A program made the position numbers and the translations under genes. Below the pieces are notes generated by a model. That model was not told the DNA's origin and ran no database searches. It worked only from the letters and a program-made list of their open reading frames with translations. A stretch of DNA of 64,000 nt from Comamonas testosteroni (GTDB lineage: Bacteria; Pseudomonadota; Gammaproteobacteria; Burkholderiales; Burkholderiaceae_C), in assembly GCF_003569915.1 (NCBI RefSeq), contig NZ_KZ984464.1, forward strand, positions 1 to 64,000. The letters are read 5' to 3'. Each line of letters opens with the position of its first letter. Position 1 is the stretch's first letter. This document shows positions 45,203 through 55,856 of this stretch, piece by piece.

Positions 45203-45904
45203 ATGGCTCGTCTTCCTCGACTGACGCTGGCAAACCTGCCGCATCACATCATTCAACGCGGCAACAACAGCGGCGAGATTTTTGTGGATGCGCAGGACCG
45301 CCTGACCATGCTGGACTTGCTGCGCGAGATGTCTCGGCGCTTTGAAGTGGATGTGCATGCCTATGTGCTCATGCCCAATCACTTTCATCTGCTGCTCACT
45401 CCCAGAACGGAGCAAGGCCTGCCGCAGTTCATGCAGGCCGTGGGGCGCAGCTATGTGCGCTACTTCAACAACCGCCATGGACGCAGTGGCACGCTGTGGG
45501 AAGGGCGCTACCGGGGCACGGTGCTGCAGGCGCAGGATTGGCTGATCCCCACCATGGTCTCCATGGACCTCAACCCTGTGCGCGCCGGGTTGGTGATGAG
45601 AGCCGGGGACTGGCCCTGGTCCAGTTACGCGGCCAATGCGGGGCTGCGCAACGATGCCCTGATCAGCCCTCACCCGGTGTTCTGGACTCTGGGCAACACT
45701 CCGTTTGCCCGCGATGCAGCCTATATCGCAGCCGTGGAAGAGGGGTTGGGCAGCCATGCCCAGGAGCAGATCAGCCATGCCGCCATGCGCGGCTGGGCTC
45801 TGGGTGACGAGAGTTTTATTGAAAATTTGCAACAAAAAACAGAGCGACGCGTCACGCGGCAGCGGGCTGGAAGGCCTCCGAAAAGCGTGCAATCACTGTC
45901 GTAA
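45203..45904 (+). CDS. REP-associated tyrosine transposase (RAYT, TnpA-REP)
   Basis: A 233-residue single-strand transposase of the Y1 HUH superfamily related to IS200/IS605. It starts MARLPRLTLANLPHHIIQRG; the HUH motif is VLMPNHFHLLLTP near residue 64 and the catalytic Tyr is expected in AVGRSYVRYFNNRHGRSGTLWEGRYR near 95-115. No IS terminal structures or tnpB are present, as is usual for RAYTs, which mobilise REP palindromes. The flanks are unlike the neighbours: a 10-base direct repeat CAGTCTAGAA upstream (45055 and 45098) and an AT-rich stretch downstream. Confidence 0.9.
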   Translation: MARLPRLTLANLPHHIIQRGNNSGEIFVDAQDRLTMLDLLREMSRRFEVDVHAYVLMPNHFHLLLTPRTEQGLPQFMQAVGRSYVRYFNNRHGRSGTLWEGRYRGTVLQAQDWLIPTMVSMDLNPVRAGLVMRAGDWPWSSYAANAGLRNDALISPHPVFWTLGNTPFARDAAYIAAVEEGLGSHAQEQISHAAMRGWALGDESFIENLQQKTERRVTRQRAGRPPKSVQSLS

Positions 45905-46094
45905 GCCTGTAGTGATTTTCCTAAATAATTGATTTATCAGGTTTTATTTTTTCTTGTTTTATATGTCCCTAATTAATTTCCAATAAAGTTTGTTGGGATT
46001 CAATAAGTATCTGACCCTAATTAAATTTTCTTGCATAAGGTTATGTGCTGTCGTACTCTTGCGGTCCCTGCGATAGAAACTAGAGGATTCCCCC
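45905..46094. promoter_or_regulatory. AT-rich spacer between RAYT and gltB
   Basis: 190 bases, clearly AT-richer than the rest, with CCCTAATTAA occurring twice (about 45967 and 46015) and TATCTGACCC beside the second copy. It must contain the gltBD promoter, but no convincing -35/-10 pair stands out. The AT-rich part probably came with the RAYT. Confidence 0.4.
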
Positions 46095-49000
46095 ATGACG
46101 ACGGCTGCAGAGATCAAGCATCTCCAAGACCACGGTCTGTACTCCAAGAGCAACGAACACGACGCCTGCGGCTTGGGCTTTGTCGCCCATATCAAGGGTG
46201 AGAAGCGCCATGACATCGTTCTGGGCGCTCTGAAGATTCTGGAGAACATCGACCACCGCGGCGCCGTGGGTGCCGACCCTCTGATGGGTGACGGTGCAGG
46301 TATCCTGATTCAGATCCCTGACCAGCTCTACCGTGAAGAGATGGCCAAGCAAGGCGTGGAGCTGCCCCCCGCTGGCGAATATGGCGTGGGCATGATCTTC
46401 CTGCCCAAGGAACATGCTTCCCGTCTGGCTTGCCAGCAGGAGATGGAGCGCGCCATCAAGGCCGAAGGCCAGGTGCTGCTGGGCTGGCGCGATGTGCCTG
46501 TGAACCGCGACATGCCCATGTCGCCCACCGTGCAGGAAAAGGAACCTATCCTGCGCCAGGTCTTCATCGGCCGCGGCACGGACGTGATCGTGCAGGACGC
46601 GCTGGAGCGCAAGCTGTACGTGATCCGCAAGACGGCCTCGGCAGCCATCCAGAATCTGGGCCTAAAGCACAGCAAGGAATACTATGTTCCCAGCATGAGC
46701 AGCCGCACCGTGGTCTACAAGGGCCTGCTGCTGGCTGACCAGGTGGGCGTGTACTACAAGGATCTGGCGGACACACGTTGCGTCTCGGCCATCGGTCTAG
46801 TGCACCAGCGTTTCTCGACCAACACTTTCCCCGAGTGGCCTCTGGCTCACCCCTACCGCTATGTGGCGCACAACGGTGAAATCAACACCGTGCGCGGCAA
46901 CTACAACTGGATGCTGGCCCGCGAAGGCGTGATGGCATCTCCCGTGCTGGGCGAAGACCTGCAAAAGCTGTACCCCATCAGCTTTGCTGGCCAGTCCGAC
47001 ACTGCGACTTTCGATAACTGCCTGGAACTGCTGACCATGGCTGGCTACCCCATCAGCCAGGCCGTGATGATGATGATTCCCGAACCCTGGGAACAGCACG
47101 AAGCCATGGACGAGCGCCGCCGCGCCTTCTATGAATACCACGCAGCAATGATCGAGCCCTGGGACGGCCCAGCCTCCATCGTGTTCACCGATGGCCGCCA
47201 GATCGGCGCTACGCTGGACCGCAACGGCCTGCGTCCTTCGCGCTACTGCATCACTGACGACGATCTGGTCATCCTGGCTTCTGAAGCTGGCGTGCTGCCC
47301 GTGCCCGATAGCAAGATCGTGCGCAAATGGCGTCTGCAGCCCGGCAAGATGCTGCTGATCGACCTGGAACAAGGTCGCATGATTGAAGACGAAGAGCTCA
47401 AGGCCAACGTCGTCAACACCAAGCCCTACAAGCAGTGGATTGAGAACCTGCGCATCAAGCTCGACCAGGTCGAGATTCCTGCCGACTTCGTGGCACCTGC
47501 TGCCAAGGCTGACCTGTCCCTGCTGGACCGTCAGCAAGCTTTTGGCTTCACACAGGAAGACATCAAGTTCCTGCTGACGCCCATGGCTGAAAAGGGCGAA
47601 GAAGGCATTGGCTCCATGGGCAACGACAGCCCTCTGGCCGTGCTGTCGGACAAGAACAAGCCGCTGTACAACTATTTCCGCCAGATGTTCGCCCAGGTGA
47701 CGAACCCTCCCATCGATCCGATTCGCGAAGCGATCGTTATGTCGCTGGTGTCGTTCGTGGGTCCCAAGCCCAATCTGCTGGACATCAACCAGGTCAACCC
47801 ACCCATGCGTCTGGAGCTGCAACAGCCCGTGCTGGATGTGGAAGGCATGGCCAAGCTGCGCGAAATCGAAAAGCATACGCACGGCAAGTTCAAGAGCGCC
47901 ACGATTGACATCACCTACCCCCTCTCCTGGGGCAAGCAAGGCGTGGAAGCCAAGCTGGCTTCGCTGTGCGCCCACGCTGTGGACGAGATCAAGGGCGGCG
48001 CCAATATCCTGATCATCAGCGACCGCAACCTGAGTGCAACGCAAGTGGCCATCCCTGCGCTGCTGGCGCTGTCGGCCATCCACCAGCATCTGGTCAAGGA
48101 AGGTCTGCGCACCACAGCCGGTCTGGTGGTGGAAACCGGTACGGCCCGCGAAGTGCACCACTTTGCCGTGCTGGCTGGTTACGGCGCCGAAGCCGTTCAC
48201 CCCTATCTGGCGCTGGAAACGCTGCAAGACATCTTCAGCCGCGAAGGCGCGCCCATCTCTGCTGAAAAGGCCATCTATCACTATGTGAAGGCCATCGGCA
48301 AGGGTCTGTCCAAGATCATGTCCAAGATGGGTGTGTCCACCTATATGTCTTACTGCGGTGCCCAGCTCTTCGAAGCCGTGGGCCTGAACAGCGAGACTGT
48401 GGACAAGTACTTCACAGGCACAGCCAGCCGCGTGGAAGGTATCGGCGTCTTTGAGATTGCCGAAGAAACCATCCGCAACCACGAAGCCGCTTTCAGCGAC
48501 GACCCCGTGCTGGAAACCATGCTGGACGCTGGCGGTGAATACGCCTGGCGCGCCCGTGGTGAAGAACATATGTGGACGCCTGAAGTGATTGCCAAGCTGC
48601 AGCACTCCACACGCTCCAACAACTTCAGCACCTACAAGGAATACGCTCAGCTGATTAACGACCAGAGCAAGCGCCATATGACGCTGCGCGGTCTGTTCGA
48701 GTTCAAGTTTGACCCCGCCAAGGCCATCCCTGTGGATCAGGTCGAGTCGGTCAAGGAAATCGTCAAGCGCTTTGCTACTGGCGCCATGTCGCTGGGTTCC
48801 ATCTCCACCGAAGCTCACGCAACGCTGGCTGTGGCCATGAACCGCATTGGCGGCAAGAGCAACACCGGTGAAGGCGGCGAAGACCCCAAGCGCTACCGCA
48901 ACGAACTCAAGGGCATCGCCATCACCAAGGGCGAGACTCTGGGCTCCATCATCGGCAAGGACAAGGTTGAGTCGGATATCGAGCTGCAAGCCGGTGACTC

Positions 49001-50831
49001 ACTGCGCTCCAGGATCAAGCAAGTGGCTTCGGGTCGTTTCGGCGTGACTGCTGAATACCTGGCTTCTTCCGATCAGATCCAGATCAAGATGGCCCAGGGT
49101 GCCAAGCCTGGCGAGGGCGGTCAGCTGCCCGGCGGCAAGGTGTCCGACTACATCGGTGCACTGCGTCACTCCGTGCCGGGTGTGGGCCTGATTTCGCCTC
49201 CTCCTCACCACGACATCTACTCGATCGAAGACTTGGCTCAGCTGATTCACGATCTGAAGAACGTGGCTCCTCACGCCAGCATCAGCACCAAGCTGGTGTC
49301 TGAAGTCGGCGTGGGCACGATTGCAGCTGGCGTGACCAAGTGCAAGAGCGATCACCTGGTGATCGCCGGCCATGACGGCGGTACCGGCGCTTCGCCCTGG
49401 TCCTCCATCAAGCATGCGGGCGGCCCCTGGGAAATCGGTCTGGCTGAAACCCAGCAAACTCTGGTGCTGAATCGTCTGCGCGGCCGTGTGCGCGTGCAGG
49501 CCGATGGCCAGATGAAGACTGGCCGCGACGTGGTCATCGGCGCTCTGCTGGGTGCTGATGAATTCGGCTTCGCTACCGCTCCGCTGGTGGTCGAAGGCTG
49601 CATCATGATGCGCAAGTGCCATCTGAACACCTGCCCCGTGGGCGTGGCGACGCAAGACCCCGTCCTGCGCAAGAAGTTCACTGGCAAGCCCGAGCATGTG
49701 GTGAACTACTTCTTCTTCATCGCTGAAGAAGTGCGCCAGATCATGGCCCAGCTGGGCATTGCCAAGTTCGACGACCTGATTGGCCGCTCCGACCTGCTCG
49801 ACACCCGCAAGGGCATCGCTCACTGGAAGGCTCAAGGTCTGGACTTCAGCCGCCTGTTTGCCCAACCCGAAGTGCCTGCCGATGTGGCGCGCTTCCATGT
49901 CGAGTCGCAAGACCACTTGCTGGACAAGGCACTGGACGTGAAGCTGATCGAGCGCTGCAAGCCAGCCATCGAAAACGGCGAGAAGGTGCGCATCATGGAA
50001 GTGGCGCGCAACGTGAACCGTTCCGTCGGTGCCATGCTGTCCGGTGCTGTGACCAAGGCTCACCCCGAAGGTCTGCCCAACGACACCATCCGTATCCACT
50101 TTGAAGGTACGGGCGGCCAGTCCTTCGGTGCCTTCCTGTGCAACGGCATCACGCTGAACCTGACCGGCGAAGCCAATGACTACACGGGCAAGGGCTTGTC
50201 CGGCGGCCGTGTGGTGGTGCACCCCAGCCATGAATTCCGTGGCAACAGCGTGAGCAACACCATCGTCGGCAACACCGTGATGTTTGGCGCGACCAGCGGC
50301 GAAGCTTTCTTCTCCGGCGTGGCGGGCGAGCGTTTTGCCGTGCGTCTGTCCGGTGCAACGGCTGTGGTCGAAGGCGTGGGCGATCACGGCTGCGAATACA
50401 TGACCGGCGGTACCGTGGTGGTGCTGGGCAAGACGGGCCGCAACTTTGCTGCCGGCATGAGCGGCGGCGTGGCCTATGTGTACGACGAAGACGGCAAGTT
50501 TGCCGAGCGTTGCAACACCGCTTCCGTCAAGCTCGAAAAGGTTCTGCCGCATGACGAATTCGTCTCGCGTGTCGATCCCGGCATCTGGCACCGTGGCCAG
50601 AGCGATGACCAGCAACTGCGCGCCCTGATTGAAGCGCACAGCCGCTGGACGGGCTCTACCCGTGCCCGTGACCTGCTGGACAACTGGGCCGCTGCGCGTG
50701 CCAAGTTCGTCAAGGTGTTCCCGACCGAGTACCAGCGTGCGCTCGGCGAGATCTATGAACGCAAACAAAAGGAAAAGCAAGCTGCGCAAGCGCAAGCCAC
50801 TCCCCAAAAAGAAGCAGTAGCAGCCAAGTAA
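46095..50831 (+). CDS. gltB: Glutamate synthase (NADPH) large subunit
   Basis: A 1578-residue enzyme making two glutamates from glutamine and 2-oxoglutarate. A propeptide of about 24 residues precedes the nucleophile Cys ([15 protein letters not shown]). Then come the glutaminase domain (to about 430), central domain, FMN-binding synthase domain (about 800-1200; [30 protein letters not shown]), the 3Fe-4S cysteines in [14 protein letters not shown], and the beta-helix domain to the end. gltD follows 73 bases downstream. Length is slightly over the usual 1480-1520 owing to a Lys/Gln/Ala-rich tail. Confidence 0.99.
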   Translation: MTTAAEIKHLQDHGLYSKSNEHDACGLGFVAHIKGEKRHDIVLGALKILENIDHRGAVGADPLMGDGAGILIQIPDQLYREEMAKQGVELPPAGEYGVGMIFLPKEHASRLACQQEMERAIKAEGQVLLGWRDVPVNRDMPMSPTVQEKEPILRQVFIGRGTDVIVQDALERKLYVIRKTASAAIQNLGLKHSKEYYVPSMSSRTVVYKGLLLADQVGVYYKDLADTRCVSAIGLVHQRFSTNTFPEWPLAHPYRYVAHNGEINTVRGNYNWMLAREGVMASPVLGEDLQKLYPISFAGQSDTATFDNCLELLTMAGYPISQAVMMMIPEPWEQHEAMDERRRAFYEYHAAMIEPWDGPASIVFTDGRQIGATLDRNGLRPSRYCITDDDLVILASEAGVLPVPDSKIVRKWRLQPGKMLLIDLEQGRMIEDEELKANVVNTKPYKQWIENLRIKLDQVEIPADFVAPAAKADLSLLDRQQAFGFTQEDIKFLLTPMAEKGEEGIGSMGNDSPLAVLSDKNKPLYNYFRQMFAQVTNPPIDPIREAIVMSLVSFVGPKPNLLDINQVNPPMRLELQQPVLDVEGMAKLREIEKHTHGKFKSATIDITYPLSWGKQGVEAKLASLCAHAVDEIKGGANILIISDRNLSATQVAIPALLALSAIHQHLVKEGLRTTAGLVVETGTAREVHHFAVLAGYGAEAVHPYLALETLQDIFSREGAPISAEKAIYHYVKAIGKGLSKIMSKMGVSTYMSYCGAQLFEAVGLNSETVDKYFTGTASRVEGIGVFEIAEETIRNHEAAFSDDPVLETMLDAGGEYAWRARGEEHMWTPEVIAKLQHSTRSNNFSTYKEYAQLINDQSKRHMTLRGLFEFKFDPAKAIPVDQVESVKEIVKRFATGAMSLGSISTEAHATLAVAMNRIGGKSNTGEGGEDPKRYRNELKGIAITKGETLGSIIGKDKVESDIELQAGDSLRSRIKQVASGRFGVTAEYLASSDQIQIKMAQGAKPGEGGQLPGGKVSDYIGALRHSVPGVGLISPPPHHDIYSIEDLAQLIHDLKNVAPHASISTKLVSEVGVGTIAAGVTKCKSDHLVIAGHDGGTGASPWSSIKHAGGPWEIGLAETQQTLVLNRLRGRVRVQADGQMKTGRDVVIGALLGADEFGFATAPLVVEGCIMMRKCHLNTCPVGVATQDPVLRKKFTGKPEHVVNYFFFIAEEVRQIMAQLGIAKFDDLIGRSDLLDTRKGIAHWKAQGLDFSRLFAQPEVPADVARFHVESQDHLLDKALDVKLIERCKPAIENGEKVRIMEVARNVNRSVGAMLSGAVTKAHPEGLPNDTIRIHFEGTGGQSFGAFLCNGITLNLTGEANDYTGKGLSGGRVVVHPSHEFRGNSVSNTIVGNTVMFGATSGEAFFSGVAGERFAVRLSGATAVVEGVGDHGCEYMTGGTVVVLGKTGRNFAAGMSGGVAYVYDEDGKFAERCNTASVKLEKVLPHDEFVSRVDPGIWHRGQSDDQQLRALIEAHSRWTGSTRARDLLDNWAAARAKFVKVFPTEYQRALGEIYERKQKEKQAAQAQATPQKEAVAAK

Positions 50832-50904
50832 ACAAGGCTCAAAGCGGTGGCGGCAAAGCGGCCACCGCACTGCAGGCGAACACAGATTTCAAGGAATAGA
50901 CATC

Positions 50905-52380
50905 ATGGGAAAGATCACCGGCTTCATGGAATACGAACGCATCGAAGAGGGCTATGCCCCCGTTGCGGACCGTCTGAAGAACTACAAGGAATTCGTCATC
51001 GGTTTGACGAACGACCAGGCCAAGGTGCAGGCCGCACGCTGCATGGATTGCGGCACGCCTTTCTGCAACAACGGCTGCCCGGTCAACAACATCATTCCGG
51101 ACTTCAACGACCTCGTGTATCAAGGTGACTGGAAGAATGCCATCACCACGCTGCACAGCACCAACAACTTCCCTGAGTTCACGGGCCGTATCTGCCCCGC
51201 ACCTTGCGAAGCGGCTTGCGTGGCCAATATCAATGGCGATGCCATCGGCATCAAGTCCATCGAGCACTCCATTGTTGACCGTGCCTGGGAAGAAGGCTGG
51301 ATCAAGCCTATGCCGGCCAAGCACCAGACTGGCAAGAAGGTGGCCGTGGTTGGCGCCGGCCCTGCCGGTATGGCCGCTGCCCAGCAACTGGTGCGCGCCG
51401 GTCACGACGTGACCCTGTTTGAAAAGAACGACCGCGTGGGCGGCCTGCTGCGCTACGGCATCCCCGACTTCAAGCTCGACAAGGGCTTGATCGACCGTCG
51501 CATGGAGCAGCTCGTGGCCGAAGGCCTGAAGGTGCGCACCGGCGTGCTGATCGCTGGCAAGGACGGTCTGGGCAAGGATTCCAAGGTCACCAACTGGGCC
51601 AAGGAAACCATCAGCCCTGAACAGCTGCAAGCCGAGTTTGATGCCGTGCTGCTGACTGGCGGCTCCGAACAATCGCGTGATCTGCCCGTGCCCGGACGTG
51701 AGCTGGAAGGTGTGCACTTTGCGATGGAGTTCCTGCCCCAGCAAAACAAGGTCAACGCGGGCGACAAGCTCAAGAACCAGCTGCGCGCTGATGGCAAGCA
51801 TGTCATCGTGATCGGTGGCGGTGACACGGGCTCTGACTGCGTGGGTACCTCCAACCGCCACGGTGCCAAGAGCGTGACCCAGTTTGAAGTCATGCCCATG
51901 CCGCCCGAGCAGGAGAACAAGCCCCTGGTCTGGCCTTACTGGCCGATCAAGCTGCGTACCTCGTCCAGCCACGAAGAAGGTGTGGTGCGCGAGTTCGCCA
52001 TCTCTACCAAGAGCTTCAACGGCGAAAAGGGCAAGGTCAAGAGCCTGACCACCGTGCAAGTCGAGTTCAAGGACGGCAAGCTGACCGAAGTCGCTGGTAC
52101 TGAAAAGACCTGGGAAGCCGATCTGGTGCTGCTGGCCATGGGCTTTGTGCACCCCGTTGCTACCGTGCTCGACGCTTTTGGCGTGGACAAGGATGCGCGC
52201 GGCAATGCCAAGGCGGGTACCGAGTTCATCGGTGGCTACGCTACCAACGTGGACAAGGTGTTTGCCGCAGGCGATATCCGCCGTGGTCAGAGCTTGGTTG
52301 TGTGGGCTATCCGCGAAGGCCGTCAGGCAGCGCGTGCTGTGGACGAGTTCCTGATGGGTTCGAGCGAACTGCCTCGTTAA
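50905..52380 (+). CDS. gltD: Glutamate synthase (NADPH) small subunit
   Basis: A 491-residue flavoprotein feeding electrons from NADPH to GltB. The N-terminal 4Fe-4S cysteines appear in [20 protein letters not shown] and [13 protein letters not shown]. The FAD-binding GxGxxG is [15 protein letters not shown] near residue 150, and the NADPH-binding motif [16 protein letters not shown] near 300. The C-terminal [20 protein letters not shown] closes the FAD site. It is co-transcribed with gltB and ends at a strong terminator. Confidence 0.99.
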   Translation: MGKITGFMEYERIEEGYAPVADRLKNYKEFVIGLTNDQAKVQAARCMDCGTPFCNNGCPVNNIIPDFNDLVYQGDWKNAITTLHSTNNFPEFTGRICPAPCEAACVANINGDAIGIKSIEHSIVDRAWEEGWIKPMPAKHQTGKKVAVVGAGPAGMAAAQQLVRAGHDVTLFEKNDRVGGLLRYGIPDFKLDKGLIDRRMEQLVAEGLKVRTGVLIAGKDGLGKDSKVTNWAKETISPEQLQAEFDAVLLTGGSEQSRDLPVPGRELEGVHFAMEFLPQQNKVNAGDKLKNQLRADGKHVIVIGGGDTGSDCVGTSNRHGAKSVTQFEVMPMPPEQENKPLVWPYWPIKLRTSSSHEEGVVREFAISTKSFNGEKGKVKSLTTVQVEFKDGKLTEVAGTEKTWEADLVLLAMGFVHPVATVLDAFGVDKDARGNAKAGTEFIGGYATNVDKVFAAGDIRRGQSLVVWAIREGRQAARAVDEFLMGSSELPR

Positions 52381-52425
52381 TCGACACCGACTTTGGCGGT
52401 GGGCGATTAATCCTCCGCTGATCAG

Positions 52426-52460
52426 AAAAGCACCTGTACGTCACTGTACAGGTGCTTTTA
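52426..52460 (+). terminator. Terminator of gltBD
   Basis: Perfect 14-bp stem AAAAGCACCTGTAC / GTACAGGTGCTTTT, 6-base loop, T-rich end. Confidence 0.93.
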
Positions 52461-52510
52461 TTTTGATAGCTGCTTGCGTATATGTTTACTGGATATGAGC
52501 CATGTTTTTC
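52461..52510 (+). repeat. Dispersed palindromic element, copy 7
   Basis: TTTGATAGCTGCTTGCG, AT centre, then GGATATGAGCCATGTTTTTC, directly after the gltD terminator. It aligns with 62101 and 11158. Confidence 0.65.
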
Positions 52511-52516
52511 TCATAT

Positions 52517-52966
52517 TCAGCGCAACCAGAGCAATTGAGGCGCCCCATCCGGGCCGCACCAGAGCAAGGCGTTCTGCTGCCATTGCTGTCCCCATTGGCG
52601 GGCCACGCGCTGGTCCATGCCCCAGATCAGCACCGAGTCCTCTCCGGGCCAGAGTCCCTCGGGGTCCAGCCCTTTGCCATCTTCAAACTGCCAGCCCTGC
52701 GACTGCAATGTGGCGCGCAACTCACGCATGCGCTGTGCATTTTCGGCATCACCCAGCAGCTTTCCGAGTGGGTTGCAGGCCGTGAGATAGCAGGCGCAGT
52801 CGGCCTGGCGCTCGCGCAGGGCCTGCTGCAGCCAGGCGTTGTGTTGGCCTGCTCGCAAGGTGTGGATGGCCCCCTCGGCGGTAAAGACCTGGTACAGCGC
52901 CGCTCTGTAGGCCTGTTGCAGCTCGGCACCGAGTGAGGAGGTGTGTGAATGAGGGCTTTTGTTCAT
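52517..52966 (-). CDS. DUF3293 domain protein
   Basis: A 149-residue protein starting MNKSPHSHTS. The family pattern is recognisable: CYLTACNPLGKLLGD near residue 68 (T-A-x-N-P), NAQRMRELRATLQSQGW, then GEDSVLIWGM and WGQQWQQNALLW at the end. The function is unknown; the proteins are small, cytosolic and widespread in proteobacteria. A longer frame starting at 53020 has no family support. Confidence 0.85.
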   Translation of the reverse strand: MNKSPHSHTSSLGAELQQAYRAALYQVFTAEGAIHTLRAGQHNAWLQQALRERQADCACYLTACNPLGKLLGDAENAQRMRELRATLQSQGWQFEDGKGLDPEGLWPGEDSVLIWGMDQRVARQWGQQWQQNALLWCGPDGAPQLLWLR

Positions 52967-53179
52967 CAGAGCGGCAGTCTGCGGCGGGTCAAGCAGTGGT
53001 CGCCGCCAATTTTGAAGCACTCACATGGTTTTGCATCGCTCCGGTGACGTGGTGGCCGGTCTGCGCGACAATAGCGGATTCGGCGCTGGCGGCAGCCCGG
53101 CTCCTTGGTTGCTGCGGCGGCCTCGGGCGGGAGACAAAGCCTTCTGCCACCGCTTTTTTCCACTTCAAACTTTGACGCC

Positions 53180-53992
53180 ATGAAAAAACGTACCCTGCTG
53201 GCCTCGGTGGCCCTGACTGCCATTTTGGCTGCCTGCGGCAAGAATGAACCCGCGGCCAACAATGCTGCAGCGCCCGCACCGGCTCCCGCTGCAGCCGCTG
53301 CTACCAAGCTGGTGGTGGGTCTGGACGACAACTTCCCCCCCATGGGTTTCCGTGACGAAAAGAACGAGCTGGTCGGTTTCGACATCGACATGGCCAAGGA
53401 AGTCGCCAAGCGCGCCAATATCGAAGTGGAATTCAAGCCCATCGACTGGAATGCCAAGGAAGCCGAGCTGCTGGGCAAGCGCGTGGACGCTCTGTGGAAC
53501 GGCCTGACCATTCTGGAAGAGCGCAAGGAAAAGATTCTGTTCTCCGATCCCTACATGGTGAACAAGCAGATCATCATCGTGAAGGCTGGCTCGCCCATCA
53601 AGGCCAAGGCTGACATGGCTGGCAAGATCGTCGGTGCCCAAGAAGGTTCCAGCGCGGTGACCGCCATGGCCAAGGATAAGGAGCTGTCCGACAAGTTCAA
53701 GGAAACCAAGCTGTTCGGCGACAACATCGCCGCCATGATGGATCTGGAAGCGGGCCGTCTGGATGTGGTGGTGGTGGACGAGGTCGTGGGCCGCTACTAT
53801 GTGAACAAGAAGCCCGACAACTACACCGTGCTGACTGAAGACTTCGGTACCGAGGACTACGGCGTGGGCTTCCGCAAGGACGACGAAGCCACCCGCAACA
53901 AGGTCAATGACGTGCTGGCTGAAATGAAGAAGGACGGCAAGGCTGCTGAAATCGCCCAGAAGTGGTTCGGCGCTGACGTTATCAAGCATTAA
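53180..53992 (+). CDS. Polar amino acid ABC transporter substrate-binding lipoprotein
   Basis: A 270-residue periplasmic binding protein of the SBP_bac_3 family. The signal peptide MKKRTLLASVALTAILAAC ends in a lipobox (LAAC), followed by a Pro/Ala-rich linker. The ligand domain has LVVGLDDNFPPMGFRDEKNEL, VGFDIDMAKEVAKR and GAQEGSSAV, typical of polar amino acid or opine binding. Permease and ATPase genes follow, separated by copies of a GC-rich repeat. The exact amino acid cannot be deduced. Confidence 0.94.
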   Translation: MKKRTLLASVALTAILAACGKNEPAANNAAAPAPAPAAAAATKLVVGLDDNFPPMGFRDEKNELVGFDIDMAKEVAKRANIEVEFKPIDWNAKEAELLGKRVDALWNGLTILEERKEKILFSDPYMVNKQIIIVKAGSPIKAKADMAGKIVGAQEGSSAVTAMAKDKELSDKFKETKLFGDNIAAMMDLEAGRLDVVVVDEVVGRYYVNKKPDNYTVLTEDFGTEDYGVGFRKDDEATRNKVNDVLAEMKKDGKAAEIAQKWFGADVIKH

Positions 53993-53995
53993 TTT

Positions 53996-54085
53996 GACTA
54001 CCCCCTGTGGCGCTGCGCGCCTTCCCCCTGAAAGGGGGACGGCACCTGCGCTGCGGGGCGGCCCTTGCTTGGTGCCCTTAGGTGG
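53996..54085 (+). repeat. GC-rich intergenic repeat, copy 1
   Basis: Starts ACCCCCTGTGGCGCTGCG and continues CCTTCCCCCTGAAAGGGGGA, then GGGGCGGCCCTTGCTTGG. It includes the hairpin TTCCCCCT / AGGGGGA. A second copy with many substitutions but the same order of blocks lies at 54831-54920, in the next spacer of this operon. Confidence 0.75.
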
Positions 54086-54180
54086 GGCATGCCAGAGCGG
54101 AGGGTATGGGCGGTGCTTGCACCGCCTTGTTTTTTGATTCGCCGTGGTGGCTTTTGTGTCATTCCCGGTGCAGGCCTGCC

Positions 54181-54834
54181 ATGGACTATGTAATTTCGCT
54201 TTTGGGGCCCATGTCGGCTGGGGCCCTTGTCACTCTCAAGCTGTTCTTCATCACGCTGGTGCTCTCCATTCCTCTGGGACTGGCGCTGGCGCTGATGCGC
54301 ATCTCCAGCATCAAGCCGCTGAGCAGCGCCGTGGGCGCCTATATCTGGCTGATGCGCGGCACGCCGCTGATGCTGCAACTGCTGTTTGTCTACTTCGCGC
54401 TGCCGTTTGTGCCTTATATCGGCGTGCGCCTGCCGGACTTTCCGGCTGCCGTAGTCGCGTTCGCGCTGAACTACGCCGCTTACTTTGCTGAAATTTTCCG
54501 TGCTGGCATCAAGTCTGTGGACCGCGGCCAGTACGAAGGCGCCAAGGTGCTGGGCATGACTTATGCACAGACCATGCGCCGCATCGTGCTGCCCCAGATG
54601 TGGGCGCGCATTTTGCCGCCCGTCAGCAACGAAACCATCACCCTGGTCAAGGACACCTCGCTGATCTATGTGCTGGCGCTCAACGACCTGCTGCGCGTGG
54701 CGCGCGGCGTGGTGCAGCGTGACTTCACTTTCACGCCCTTTATCGTCGCCGCCTGTTTCTATCTGGTCATGACCCTGGTGCTGACCTGGGGCTTCCAATA
54801 TCTTGAGAAAAAATATGCCAAGTATGAGGCGTGA
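54181..54834 (+). CDS. Polar amino acid ABC transporter permease
   Basis: A 217-residue inner-membrane permease of the HisMQ type with about five transmembrane helices. The EAA loop (ATPase contact) is KSVDRGQYEGAKVLGMTY near residue 116. The start MDYVISLLGPM is chosen since the upstream open frame is repeat-derived. It functions with the preceding binding protein and following ATPase. Only one permease gene is present, suggesting a homodimeric channel. Confidence 0.94.
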   Translation: MDYVISLLGPMSAGALVTLKLFFITLVLSIPLGLALALMRISSIKPLSSAVGAYIWLMRGTPLMLQLLFVYFALPFVPYIGVRLPDFPAAVVAFALNYAAYFAEIFRAGIKSVDRGQYEGAKVLGMTYAQTMRRIVLPQMWARILPPVSNETITLVKDTSLIYVLALNDLLRVARGVVQRDFTFTPFIVAACFYLVMTLVLTWGFQYLEKKYAKYEA

Positions 54835-54920
54835 CCCCCTGTGCGGCTGCGCCGCTTCCCCCGCGGGGGACGACGCCCTCGCCGCGAGGCGGCTCTTGCT
54901 CGGCGTCTCGCTGATGGAGT
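54831..54920 (+). repeat. GC-rich intergenic repeat, copy 2
   Basis: GACCCCCTGTGCGGCTGCGC, then CTTCCCCCGCGGGGGACGAC and GAGGCGGCTCTTGCTCGG. Block order matches the copy at 53996. It touches the permease stop and lies 40 bases before the ATPase start. Confidence 0.75.
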
Positions 54921-54960
54921 TGAGCCAGTTTGGGGCGCTGTGCGCTATGGAGAGTTTGTA

Positions 54961-55734
54961 ATGGTGTCAGCGTCTGACGTAATGATTTCTGCGAAAGGTG
55001 TCCACAAGGCCTTTGGCGGCAACGAAGTGCTGCGTGGTGTCTCGCTGGAGTTGGCGCGCGGCGAAGTGGTGGCAGTGATCGGGCCGTCCGGCTCGGGCAA
55101 GAGCACCTTTCTACGCTGCCTCAACCATCTGGAGACCGTGGATCGCGGCACCATCACCATTGAGGGCGAGGTACTGGCCAGGTCCGAAGGCGAGGCCAGG
55201 GCTCAGTACGTGAGCGATGCCGAGATTCGCAAGATCGGTCGCAAGATGGGCATGGTGTTCCAGTCCTTCAACCTGTTCCCGCACCTGACGGTGCTGGAAA
55301 ACATCATCGAGGCGCCCATCATCGTCAAGGGCATGAAGCGCGAGGACATCATTCCCAAGGCTGAAGCGCTGCTGGCCAAGGTGGGCCTGGCGGCCAAGCG
55401 CGATGCCTATCCCAACCACTTGTCCGGCGGCCAGAAGCAGCGCGTGGCCATTGCGCGCGCGCTGGCCATGGAGCCTGACATTCTGCTGTTCGACGAGCCC
55501 ACCTCGGCGCTGGACCCCGAGCTGACTGGGGAAGTGCTGCGCACCATGCGCGAGCTGGCCGAAGAGCACATGACCATGCTGGTCGTGACCCATGAAATGG
55601 GCTTTGCCCGTGAGGTGGCCAACCGCGTGATCTTCATGGACGGCGGCCACATCGTGGAGCAGGGGCCGTCGGAGTCGTTTTTTGCAGCCCCGCAACACGA
55701 GCGCACGAAGGCGTTTTTGCACAATATGCTGTAA
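54961..55734 (+). CDS. Polar amino acid ABC transporter ATP-binding protein
   Basis: A 257-residue ATPase of the GlnQ/HisP family. Walker A is [12 protein letters not shown], the Q-loop [12 protein letters not shown], signature [15 protein letters not shown], Walker [13 protein letters not shown], and the switch His is in [12 protein letters not shown]. The start is the ATG at 54961 with GGAGAG upstream; the long N-terminal extension of the open frame is encoded by the repeat at 54831. Third gene of the importer operon. Confidence 0.96.
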   Translation: MVSASDVMISAKGVHKAFGGNEVLRGVSLELARGEVVAVIGPSGSGKSTFLRCLNHLETVDRGTITIEGEVLARSEGEARAQYVSDAEIRKIGRKMGMVFQSFNLFPHLTVLENIIEAPIIVKGMKREDIIPKAEALLAKVGLAAKRDAYPNHLSGGQKQRVAIARALAMEPDILLFDEPTSALDPELTGEVLRTMRELAEEHMTMLVVTHEMGFAREVANRVIFMDGGHIVEQGPSESFFAAPQHERTKAFLHNML

Positions 55735-55739
55735 GACTG

Positions 55740-55783
55740 CACCGGGCACTTTTTGCTGAAATTTTCAGGAAAACCGCCCGGTG
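55740..55783 (+). terminator. Hairpin after the importer operon (weak terminator)
   Basis: CACCGGGC / GCCCGGTG stem enclosing CTGAAA / TTTCAG. There is no T-run, so it may protect the transcript 3' end or act with Rho. Confidence 0.45.
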
Positions 55784-55856
55784 TCTAAGTCAAACATGCA
55801 TTCATTGCTCCTGATTTAAGAGTGATTTTTGCAGGCTTTGGTGGCATAATTGAAAG

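Noticed and set aside
46797..50870. Two very long minus-strand frames (730 and 623 codons) opposite gltB.
   Set aside because: Same shadow effect from GC-rich third positions in gltB; His/Gln-rich sequence without domains.
54841..54960. N-terminal 40-residue Arg-rich extension of the amino acid ABC ATPase.
   Set aside because: It is encoded by the GC-rich intergenic repeat; the ATG at 54961 has a ribosome site and the normal family N-terminus.
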